Of a stretch of DNA of 64,000 bases, positions 22,462 to 29,474 are shown in pieces. The translations under genes were made by a program, and so were the position numbers. This DNA is from Lentibacillus salicampi (lineage in GTDB: Bacteria > Bacillota > Bacilli > Bacillales > Amphibacillaceae), in contig NZ_SRHY01000001.1 of the NCBI RefSeq assembly GCF_004565465.1, forward strand, positions 248,001 through 312,000, written 5' to 3'. Each line of letters starts with the position of its first letter. The first letter of the stretch is position 1. The notes beneath the pieces are model-generated. The model had not been told where the DNA came from. It saw nothing but the letters and a program-made list of their open reading frames with translations, and did not search any database.

Positions 22462-22550
22462 TGCGAAAATATAACCCTTCTAATGAACTCTCCTATTAAA
22501 GCCTTTTCGATTCTTTTCATTATACTATAATATGTTTGTAATCTTTATAT

Positions 22551-22793
22551 AGAACAAATTGTTCTTAAAAAAGTATAAAATTGTACGAAATAACGAGCGA
22601 ATGCGAGATAATTGCCGTAAAATGTTCTTGATAACGTATATTTGGCTGATTTTGAGGTTTTGCAAAAGCGTATCAAAAGATTATACTCATAACAGCAAAT
22701 TCGTAATAAAGAACAGTGGTGCATGATCAAAGCAATATTCAGCACCAGCCAACCATATTTATCTGCTTTTTGTTCTTTATAAAATTACGAATT
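22551..22793 (+). promoter_or_regulatory. Candidate SinR-type operator region upstream of the fibre operon
   Basis: A perfect 15-base palindrome AGAACAAATTGTTCT lies at 22551-22565. GTTCTTG is at 22624, AAAGAAC at 22708-22714 and GTTCTTT at 22772-22778. The last two sit inside the arms of a longer imperfect inverted repeat, AATTCGTAAT (22698-22707) with ATTACGAATT (22784-22793). SinR in B. subtilis represses the tapA operon at GTTCTYT sites. Assignment to SinR here is inference; another biofilm repressor could bind. Confidence 0.55.
22660..22687 (+). promoter_or_regulatory. Likely promoter of the tasA-like operon
   Basis: TTGCAA (22660-22665) and TATACT (22682-22687) are spaced by 16 bases. 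The operator-like inverted repeat begins ten bases further downstream, a position suited to repression. The message would have an unusually long leader of about 170 bases. Confidence 0.5.
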
Positions 22794-22861
22794 CATTACC
22801 ATTGATTTTGTCTCTCTCAGAAGAGTTCAAAATAAAAAAATAAATTTAGGGAGGAAACAAA

Positions 22862-23488
22862 ATGAGCTTTAAGAAGAAACTTGGTCTTGGCGTGGCATCA
22901 GCAGTACTCGGAATTTCACTAGTGGGAGGAGGGACATTTGCGTATTTTAGTGATACAGAGGCATCCGAAAATACGTTTGCAGCAGGTACACTTGATTTGA
23001 CACTTGATCCAGTGGAAATTTTTAATGTAGATAACTTAAAACCGGGGGATTATATGCCGAGAACTTTCCAATTGGAAAACAGTGGATCTTTAGACATTGC
23101 GAAAGTTCTTTTGGATACGTCATATACTGTTAATGACGCAAAAGGAGACAATGGTAATCAAGATCTTGGTGAACACATAGAAGTAAAGTTTATTAAGAAT
23201 GAGGGGCATTCTGAGCACTGGTTCGATAATGATGAATATACAGTTGTTGCTAACAAAAACTTGAAAGAACTTTCGCAGTATACACCTGATGAACTCGCCG
23301 TAGAACTGGAAGACGGTGGCATATTCTGGGATTATAAAAAAGATGGAATTCCGGCTGGAGGAGCAGATGACCTGCGTGTGTTAATTGAGTTTGTTGACAA
23401 TGGGGAAGACCAAAATATTTTCCAAGGAGATTCCCTGGAGCTAACATGGGAATTCACTGCTGAACAGGAAGACGGAGAGCGCAGATAA
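22862..23488 (+). CDS. tasA: TasA/camelysin family fibre protein
   Basis: TasA-type proteins are secreted and assemble into the main protein fibres of Bacillus biofilm matrix. The N-terminus, with K-K-K-L-G-L-G-V-A-S-A-V-L-G then LVGGGTFAYFSD, is the characteristic SipW-dependent signal peptide. FAAGTLDLTLDP and NLKPGDYMPRTFQLENSGSLDIAKVLLD follow B. subtilis TasA closely. The protein is 208 residues, shorter than TasA (261) and near the camelysin size. It begins the operon after a strong GGGAGGA site. B. subtilis has tasA last in the operon, so gene order is changed. Confidence 0.88.
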   Translation: MSFKKKLGLGVASAVLGISLVGGGTFAYFSDTEASENTFAAGTLDLTLDPVEIFNVDNLKPGDYMPRTFQLENSGSLDIAKVLLDTSYTVNDAKGDNGNQDLGEHIEVKFIKNEGHSEHWFDNDEYTVVANKNLKELSQYTPDELAVELEDGGIFWDYKKDGIPAGGADDLRVLIEFVDNGEDQNIFQGDSLELTWEFTAEQEDGERR

Positions 23489-23497
23489 ATGAAGGAA

Positions 23498-23528
23498 GGA
23501 GAAAGGTAGGGTCTTTCCGCCTTTCTCC
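23498..23528 (+). promoter_or_regulatory. Intercistronic hairpin without T-run
   Basis: GGAGAAAGG pairs with CCTTTCTCC within the 142-base gap after the tasA-like gene. There is no T-tract, so it may be a processing or 3'-stabilising structure that raises tasA message relative to the downstream genes rather than a full terminator. Confidence 0.5.
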
Positions 23529-23630
23529 CTACATATCATTAACTGCATTTATTTTGTTTTATTAACTATTTCAATAGGCTATTGAATGTTTAATAAAGCA
23601 AAATAATATACCAATTTAGGGGGGAACACA

Positions 23631-24500
23631 TTGCGCATGAGCCGCCTGCGGAAATTTAAGAAAAGAAAAAAGTTGATATTAGCAAGCAAATTGTTGGTCA
23701 GCTGTTATATGTTAATTTTTGCATTTGGGTATCTGACTTCCGGCACCGGTGCTTATTTTAATTCCCAAAGTAATGATAAACAAGTGATACAAGCCGGGAC
23801 ATGGTGGGATGGCAGTGAACTTGTATTCCCAGGGTCAAATACACAAAATATTAAAGCCTGCCCTCCCGAAAAAATAGCGGTCGATATTAAAAACAAAGGA
23901 TTCAGCATGATTCAGTCCAGTGATTATGAGGTTTATTACGTTAAAAATGGAAATCCGGGAAATAATGGAAGAAAAATTGCGAATGGAACGATTGAACCTA
24001 TCAAAGAAGGCGAAACCATCTCCCTGATATTTGAAGCTGATCAAGTAGGGAGTTATATGCTTAAAGTCTCTCAGCATCCTGAATATAACGGGGATAATCA
24101 GGATCCATGGAGTGAAAAAATTATGGTGAAATGCATTGAAAATAAACCGCAAGCGGAACAAGAAGAGAAAAAAGGGACGGATGAACAAAATACGGCAGCA
24201 GATGAACCGAAGAATAGACCTAATCAGGAACATGGCGATGATGAAAGCAAAGGTGCAGAAGAAAAAACTCAGGAAAACACAGAGGTAAAAGATGAGCAAA
24301 ACCAAAAAGATGATCGGGAAAAGGATAAAGACCAAAAGGATGATGAACAAAGTAACAATAAACCAGAAGAGAAAAAAGGCGTCAAAGAAAACGACGAGAC
24401 AATTAATGAGAACAAAAACTCAAATGAGAAATCTAAGGATGGAAGCAAAGCTTCAGAACAGAAACCAGAGGGGAGGCCGGGAGATGAAGAAGCTCAATAA
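23631..24500 (+). CDS. tapA: TapA-like amyloid fibre assembly/anchoring protein
   Basis: TapA assists TasA fibre formation and surface attachment. This 289-residue protein has a basic N-terminus, a SipW-type hydrophobic segment (about residues 14-42, ending TSGTGAYFNSQS), and a folded region with two cysteines (KACPPEKI and MVKCIENK), as in the TapA core. The C-terminal tail from about residue 178 is very rich in K, E, D, N and Q and probably disordered. A TTG at 23631 has the best spacing to GGGGGGAA; the ATG at 23637 is an alternative. The end overlaps sipW by 17 bases. Assignment rests on signal type, size and context. Confidence 0.75.
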   Translation: MRMSRLRKFKKRKKLILASKLLVSCYMLIFAFGYLTSGTGAYFNSQSNDKQVIQAGTWWDGSELVFPGSNTQNIKACPPEKIAVDIKNKGFSMIQSSDYEVYYVKNGNPGNNGRKIANGTIEPIKEGETISLIFEADQVGSYMLKVSQHPEYNGDNQDPWSEKIMVKCIENKPQAEQEEKKGTDEQNTAADEPKNRPNQEHGDDESKGAEEKTQENTEVKDEQNQKDDREKDKDQKDDEQSNNKPEEKKGVKENDETINENKNSNEKSKDGSKASEQKPEGRPGDEEAQ

Positions 24501-25083
24501 GAAAAAACTGTTAAACTGGATCAATAACATCGCAACCACCATATTATTTGCTGCTTTAATCGGAATGCTATTCGTGGTTGTTTCTGCCAAAGCGTCCGGG
24601 GGTGAGCCAGAAATCTTTGGCTACCAATTAAAAACGGTCCTTTCCGGATCGATGGAACCTGATATCCAAACAGGGTCGATCATTGCCGTCAAGCCTGGTG
24701 GCGATATGACGCGCTTTCAAAAAGATGATGTCATCACATATATGGAGGAAGAGGGGAAACTAATCACCCACCGTGTTGTAGAGGTTATGAACAACGGAGA
24801 ACATGTCATGTACCGAACGAAGGGGGATAATAATGACGCCCCTGATTTAACCCCCGTTCTTTCTGAAAATGTCATGGCGGAATATACCGGTTTTACGATA
24901 CCTTATCTCGGTTACTTGGTCAGCATGTCTCAATCACAGAATGGTGCATTTCTGTTGCTGGTACCGGGCCTTCTACTGCTTTGTTATTCCGGGTTTATTA
25001 TCTGGAAAGCTTTCAAAGAAATCGAACCTGACAAATCCAGGGAACAACATCAGGACAGAGAAAACGAAAGCCTTTCGTCATAA
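24484..25083 (+). CDS. sipW: Signal peptidase I SipW (ER-type)
   Basis: SipW matures TasA and TapA. The catalytic Ser56 is in VLSGSMEP. The general base is His96 in ITHRVVEV instead of lysine, marking the archaeal/ER subfamily, and Asp115 lies in TKGDNNDAPD. There are membrane helices at about residues 15-35 and 150-172. The ATG at 24484, preceded by GAGGCCGGGAG, gives 199 residues, aligning with B. subtilis SipW (GGEPSVLGYQLKTVLSGSMEP). An in-frame start at 24292 would only read the tapA tail in another frame. It overlaps tapA by 17 bases, indicating coupling. Confidence 0.95.
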   Translation: MKKLNKKKLLNWINNIATTILFAALIGMLFVVVSAKASGGEPEIFGYQLKTVLSGSMEPDIQTGSIIAVKPGGDMTRFQKDDVITYMEEEGKLITHRVVEVMNNGEHVMYRTKGDNNDAPDLTPVLSENVMAEYTGFTIPYLGYLVSMSQSQNGAFLLLVPGLLLLCYSGFIIWKAFKEIEPDKSREQHQDRENESLSS

Positions 25084-25116
25084 AAATACCGTTTTGACCT
25101 GATGGAGGGGAATGGG

Positions 25117-25770
25117 ATGAAAAAATTTATATATGTGATCACTTTTCTGGCTGTTATCAGTCCAGTGGTTTTGCCGGCCATGAGTGACCCGGCGGCAGCT
25201 GCACCAAATGCCGAAATTGATATCAATGTAAATCCCGAAGAATACTTATTTAATATAACGAATATGAAGCCAGGAGACTGGGCACCCAGAACCATTCAAG
25301 TTCAAAATGAAGGTACGAAAGCATTTAAATACGTTGCAACCGTCCAAAATAATGGTGGTTCAGAGAAATTGTTTGATGAATTATGGCTGGAGGTAAAGGG
25401 TGCAGATAGTGATTTATATGACGGGAAACTTGCGAAATTCGATGGGTTTTTGCCAAGAAATCTGTCACCTTCAAGTGAAGAAGATTTAACCTTTTTTATC
25501 AGATTTCCGGAACATCTGGGAAATGAATTTCAGGGTCTTGAAACGAATTTTATACTGACCTTCCAGGCAGAAGGCAATGTCGATCATGATCAGGCTGCCA
25601 GCGCGGGAAAAGTTGGCGACGGGGGCTCTCCATTACCGAATACAGCAACAGATATGTTCACCTGCATGCTCATTGGAATCGCATTTGTTGTCACTGGGGG
25701 AATCGTCTATTTTCTGTATCGAATCAGACAAAACAATCGAAAAAGCCTGGCTGGCCCTGATATACAATGA
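25117..25770 (+). CDS. TasA-like domain protein with LPNTA cell-wall sorting signal
   Basis: This 217-residue secreted protein is unlike anything in the B. subtilis operon. It has an ordinary Sec signal peptide (residues 1-28, ending PAAAA). A TasA/camelysin-like domain follows, with NMKPGDWAPRTIQVQNEG (49-66) mirroring the first gene's NLKPGDYMPRTFQLENSG, and FILTFQAEG near its end. A complete sortase signal then appears: LPNTA at 173-177, a hydrophobic helix and a basic tail YRIRQNNRKS. LPNTA is the motif used by Bacillus anthracis sortase C. Inference: it anchors or nucleates TasA-like fibres on the wall. The ATG at 25117 follows GATGGAGGGGA. No sortase gene is in the window. Confidence 0.82.
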   Translation: MKKFIYVITFLAVISPVVLPAMSDPAAAAPNAEIDINVNPEEYLFNITNMKPGDWAPRTIQVQNEGTKAFKYVATVQNNGGSEKLFDELWLEVKGADSDLYDGKLAKFDGFLPRNLSPSSEEDLTFFIRFPEHLGNEFQGLETNFILTFQAEGNVDHDQAASAGKVGDGGSPLPNTATDMFTCMLIGIAFVVTGGIVYFLYRIRQNNRKSLAGPDIQ

Positions 25771-25887
25771 TGGGGGGTCAGCTTTATTTTGGTTCGAAAC
25801 CGCCCGGAGTAATCCGTGTGCAATAAGCTATATCTTACGTTACAATAAAAACGGATAATGATTACTTATTAAATGAGGTCCTTTTTC

Positions 25888-26748
25888 ATGAAAATAGACG
25901 ATTATGAATTATTATTAAAACTCAATGATATTGGCACTATCCGCGGTGCAGCAAAAGCGATACTTATTTCCCAGCCTGCTGTGACACAACGGCTGAAATA
26001 TATTGAAGACTACTTCGGGGAGACAATCTTTATCCGTACTTCTAAAAGTCTGGTGCTCACGCCGGCTGGTGAACTGATTCTGGAGCATGCCAATAAGGTG
26101 ATCCAGGAAGAAAAGGTGATAAAGAATGCTCTTGCACAGTCGAGCGGGGAAGTGCAGGGCTCGCTATCGATTGCTTGTTCGTCCCTTGTGAGTCAACGTT
26201 TTTTGCCCGCAATTCTCGGCGATTACACGAATGCATATCCAAAAGTTGCGATTGATCTGGTAACCGGCATCAGCGAGGATATTAAACGGGAGCACAAAAA
26301 CTATCATGTTTGTATCATTCGTGGTGAAAGGTTAAAAGAAACGGTAAGTGAACTATTATTTTCAGACCCATTATACATGTTTGATACCGAGCCGTTTCCC
26401 ACAGACAAGCTGAAGGAACGTCCGTTGATTTCGTTTAAGACCGATGACAGCATGCATGAGCTGGTCGACAATTGGCTTTACCATCATCAAAAGCAAATTA
26501 AACCGATTAAAATGCTTCATGTCGATCAGATTGAAACGTGCAAGCAATTTATGCAGCAGGGACTGGGCATGGCAGTACTCCCGAAAAGTGTGTCTGACAG
26601 CATGATGGATGATTATCCGCATATTCCGCTCCAGCTTGACGGTGATCCTGTCACCCGTGACACATGGGTTTCTTATCAGGAAGGTGTTCGCAAGTTGCCT
26701 CAAGTTGACCAATTTTTATCAGCAATCCTGGATAAAAAATTCCTTTGA
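25888..26748 (+). CDS. LysR family transcriptional regulator
   Basis: This 286-residue LTTR has an N-terminal winged helix-turn-helix (about 3-62: GTIRGAAKAILISQPAVTQRLKYIEDYFGETIFIRTSKSLVLTPAGE; quoted only as family signature) and a periplasmic-binding-like effector domain beginning near residue 85. The ATG at 25888, with GAGGT about eight bases upstream, is preferred to 25873. The effector is unknown. It lies between the fibre operon and ohr on the same strand; neither target is certain. B. subtilis has the cys/sulfate genes at this locus instead. Confidence 0.85.
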   Translation: MKIDDYELLLKLNDIGTIRGAAKAILISQPAVTQRLKYIEDYFGETIFIRTSKSLVLTPAGELILEHANKVIQEEKVIKNALAQSSGEVQGSLSIACSSLVSQRFLPAILGDYTNAYPKVAIDLVTGISEDIKREHKNYHVCIIRGERLKETVSELLFSDPLYMFDTEPFPTDKLKERPLISFKTDDSMHELVDNWLYHHQKQIKPIKMLHVDQIETCKQFMQQGLGMAVLPKSVSDSMMDDYPHIPLQLDGDPVTRDTWVSYQEGVRKLPQVDQFLSAILDKKFL

Positions 26749-26813
26749 GTGTTTAAACTGTTGAAAGAAAAGGAAGACAGGTTATATACAAATCGTTAAA
26801 GGAGTGAACATCC

Positions 26814-27245
26814 ATGAGTGATGTTATTTTCACATCAAAAGCGACGGCAAAAAATGGACGGGACGGACACGTTCGGTCGGCTGACGGGTTAATCGATCTG
26901 GAACTGGTAAACCCTGCAGAAAATAAAGAAGACAAGGGTTCCAATCCGGAACAGCTTTTTGCGGCAGCTTATTCAGCATGTTTTGATGCCTCTCTTCATC
27001 TGGTAGCATCTAAACAAAATAAAAAAATTGACTCGGAAACGACCGCAGAGGTTAGTTTTATGAAGGATTCAGAAGATAATGGCTTTAAAATAGCCGTTAC
27101 GATGAATACTGAAATCGAAGGGGTTAATCCGGAAGAAGCGGAAGAACTGGCTGAGGATGCACATCAGGCTTGCCCGTATTCGAAGGCAACACGCGGCAAC
27201 ATTGAAGTAACGTTAAACCCTAAGGCAATGGAAAAACCGAGCTGA
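26814..27245 (+). CDS. ohr: Organic hydroperoxide resistance protein (Ohr/OsmC family)
   Basis: Ohr is a thiol peroxidase that reduces organic hydroperoxides with lipoyl-protein electrons. The reactive and resolving cysteines are Cys56 (AAYSACFDASL) and Cys120 (HQACPYSKATRGN), and Glu47 in NPEQLFAA is the usual partner. At 143 residues it matches the Ohr subgroup. AAAGGAGTGA lies about six bases before the ATG. The usual MarR-type OhrR is not adjacent; a LysR regulator is. Confidence 0.92.
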   Translation: MSDVIFTSKATAKNGRDGHVRSADGLIDLELVNPAENKEDKGSNPEQLFAAAYSACFDASLHLVASKQNKKIDSETTAEVSFMKDSEDNGFKIAVTMNTEIEGVNPEEAEELAEDAHQACPYSKATRGNIEVTLNPKAMEKPS

Positions 27246-27254
27246 GTCAGTATT

Positions 27255-27466
27255 AAGAAAAGCGCAGGGCGCCTTGTTCACCCCAAAATGCTGAAGCAAG
27301 CATTTGTAGTGGCGGGTTTTGCCACGTAAAATATTGCTTAAGACCTCGAGGGTGGGTAGACGCTGGCCGGCTAAGTTCGGCACGTCCTGTGCCAACGCCG
27401 GCACTAGTACGTCCTGTACGTCGAAGCTGGACATGGACATGGCTATTGCTGACAGAGAGCTTAAGC
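27255..27466 (-). repeat. Repeat family B, full inverted copy
   Basis: This is the reverse complement of the element at 22252-22461 with few changes, including GGCACGTCCTGTGCC, GTACGTCCTGTAC and the loop 'gcgggttttgccac'. It carries an extra six-base duplication ('ggacat' repeated near 27430-27441). It fills the gap between ohr and the convergent rqcH. No separate terminator is obvious for ohr, so the repeat's hairpins may serve. Confidence 0.85.
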
Positions 27467-27516
27467 CGTGATGGTTTCTTATCTTTAGAAAAAGACGGAG
27501 GGTCCATATAAGTGGG

Positions 27517-29223
27517 TCATCCGTCTTTTAAGTTTTCAGCCGTATCTTTTTCAGGTGTCACAAATAATGTTTTTTGGCTGTCGTATGTCACATAACCTGG
27601 TTTTGCACCGTTCGGCTTACGCACGTGTCTGACTTTAGTATAGTCCACAGGTACAGATGATGACTGGTGTGATTTACTGAAATACGCGGCCAGCTGGGCT
27701 GCTTCCAGTAGTGTCTCTTCACTCGGTTCGCTTGAACGAATAATGACGTGTGAGCCTGGAATATCTTTTGTATGGAGCCACATATCATCACGGTGGGCCA
27801 GTTTCATGGTCAAATACTCATTTTGTTTATTATTTTTGCCGACAAGTATGGTGGTTCCGTCAGTTGCCATAAATTTCTCAGGGGTCGGCTTTTTAGGTTT
27901 CCGTTTATTTTTCCCTTGCTTTTGCTTCTTCAGGTAGCCTTCCTCACGCAGCTCATCACAGATTTCTTCTATATCAGCTTCCCGTGCAGAATCAATCTGT
28001 TGAAGCAATTGATCCAGATAGGTGATTTCGCGATTGGCTTTTGTGATTTCATGTTGGACTTTTTCTTTTGATGTTTTCAATTTCTGATAAGTTTTGAAGA
28101 AACTCTGGGCGTTTTCACTTGGTGTCTTATTCGGATTTAACTCGATCATGATTTCATTTTGATCAGGATCATAATAATCAATAACGTTCGCTGTTGTATC
28201 GCCCTGCTTCACCTGGTGCATGTTTGCTGTCAGCAGTTCGCCGAGCCGCTGATAGGTGACCGCGTTTTCCGCTTTGTTTAATGTCTTGTCGTGTTTTTTC
28301 AGTTTTCGGGTGTTTTTATCCCGTTCATTTTTAATAAATTGATACAGGTCTTTTGCTTGCTGTTTGACCCGGTCGCGTTCAGCTTTACCAGAATAAAAGG
28401 AATCGAGCATCGTATTGGTGCTGGTGAACGTTTCCTGCTGGCCCTCCGGATGTGTCATCGGCAGCACATGAAAATCTTCTTTGCCGTTTCGATAAATGGC
28501 CGGTGAATAACGATTGTACCTGACCATCTCCTGTGTGTATTCAAATTTCTCTTTATATGCTTCGATGGCGCTAAGCTTCGCCTGGTACACAATTTCGTTA
28601 GCTATGAACGGGGATATGCCAGTCAAAGTCCGAACAATTTGTTGACCCATTTTTCCTGCATTGAAGTCCATTTTACGAATAAACGTTTCACTGTCGATTT
28701 CCAACGGATTTAACTTATTTTGACTTGGAGGAAGCTTGTATGTGAATCCTGGAAGTATCGTGCGGTAGCGGTTTTGGGAAGCAGAAATATGCTTCATGCT
28801 GTCCAGAATATGTTCTTTTTCCCCATCGATAAGCATCACATTGCTGTGTTTCCCCATCAGTTCGATTATAAGCTTTTTGGTTTTGACATCCCCGATCTCA
28901 TTTCGTGATTGGACCGAGAATGTGATAATGCGTTCCATCCCGTATTGGGTGATAGATTCGATAACCGCTCCTGAAAGATGTTTCCGGAGCAGCATGCAAA
29001 ACATTGGCGGTTCCTTAGGGTTGTTATAGGAGTCCTTTGTTAAGTGCATCCGTGCATAGACAGGGTGTATTGATAACAGAAGTGAATGGTTCTGCCCTTG
29101 GCTTCGTATGGTGAAAACCAGTTCTGTATCTGTTGGCTGATAAATTTTGGCAATTTTTCCTGGTATGATATCTTCATTTAGTTCGTTCGTTACGGCGCGA
29201 GTAACGATTCCATCAAATGGCAT
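27517..29223 (-). CDS. rqcH: RqcH/FbpA, NFACT-family ribosome quality-control factor
   Basis: RqcH binds stalled 50S subunits and directs alanine-tail addition to trapped nascent chains. The 568-residue protein has the NFACT-N domain, helix-hairpin-helix region (TGISPFIANEIVYQA), a long coiled coil (about 270-420), and the C-terminal NFACT-R domain (TILVGKNNKQNEYLTMKLA then DMWLHTKDIPGSHVIIRS). It matches B. subtilis YloA, at the same relative location. AGAGGTGATT precedes the ATG at 29223. It is transcribed opposite to yloB. YlmH, a related RQC factor, is encoded earlier in the window. Confidence 0.94.
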   Translation of the reverse strand: MPFDGIVTRAVTNELNEDIIPGKIAKIYQPTDTELVFTIRSQGQNHSLLLSIHPVYARMHLTKDSYNNPKEPPMFCMLLRKHLSGAVIESITQYGMERIITFSVQSRNEIGDVKTKKLIIELMGKHSNVMLIDGEKEHILDSMKHISASQNRYRTILPGFTYKLPPSQNKLNPLEIDSETFIRKMDFNAGKMGQQIVRTLTGISPFIANEIVYQAKLSAIEAYKEKFEYTQEMVRYNRYSPAIYRNGKEDFHVLPMTHPEGQQETFTSTNTMLDSFYSGKAERDRVKQQAKDLYQFIKNERDKNTRKLKKHDKTLNKAENAVTYQRLGELLTANMHQVKQGDTTANVIDYYDPDQNEIMIELNPNKTPSENAQSFFKTYQKLKTSKEKVQHEITKANREITYLDQLLQQIDSAREADIEEICDELREEGYLKKQKQGKNKRKPKKPTPEKFMATDGTTILVGKNNKQNEYLTMKLAHRDDMWLHTKDIPGSHVIIRSSEPSEETLLEAAQLAAYFSKSHQSSSVPVDYTKVRHVRKPNGAKPGYVTYDSQKTLFVTPEKDTAENLKDG

Positions 29224-29261
29224 ACAATCACCTCTTTCTGCATTTGGCGCACTCCATTCAG

Positions 29262-29375
29262 CTCCAGCGCCTACCCCCTGGAGGTCTTAAGCAATCATTT
29301 TACGTGGCAAAACCCGCCACTACAAATTCTTGCTTAAGCTTTTCGGGCGTGAACAAGGCGCTTTCGCTTTTGTTC
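29262..29375 (+). repeat. Repeat family B, internally deleted copy
   Basis: This copy keeps the right half (cttaagcaatcatttt, 'gtggcaaaacccgcc', 'cttgcttaagcttttcggg', 'gtgaacaaggcg') but lacks the GC-rich palindromic left half of the copy at 22252. It lies between the divergent rqcH and yloB, where their promoters should also lie. Confidence 0.75.
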
Positions 29376-29474
29376 TTATTATAGCATTTTTTCGGACGAG
29401 TCTGCATAGATATCGATATATAAGTATTGTGCGTAAAAGAGATTTCATGTGGATGAATCTGGAGGGAATGCAGG

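Noticed and set aside
22230..22499. An 89-residue reading frame, with a similar frame on the minus strand at 27253-27507
   Set aside because: The shared peptide (QLRRTGRTSAGVGTGRAELS) comes from the family-B palindromic repeat. One copy is truncated and another is interrupted, there is no ribosome-binding site, and the palindromes explain the conserved bases better.
23835..24350. A 171-residue hydrophobic frame on the minus strand opposite tapA
   Set aside because: The Lys/Glu-rich codons of the tapA tail read as Phe/Leu/Ile on the other strand. No start signal; it is a composition artefact.
24292..24483. An N-terminal extension of SipW
   Set aside because: The extra residues are the tapA tail in another frame, and the ATG at 24484 gives a protein aligned from its start with known SipW.
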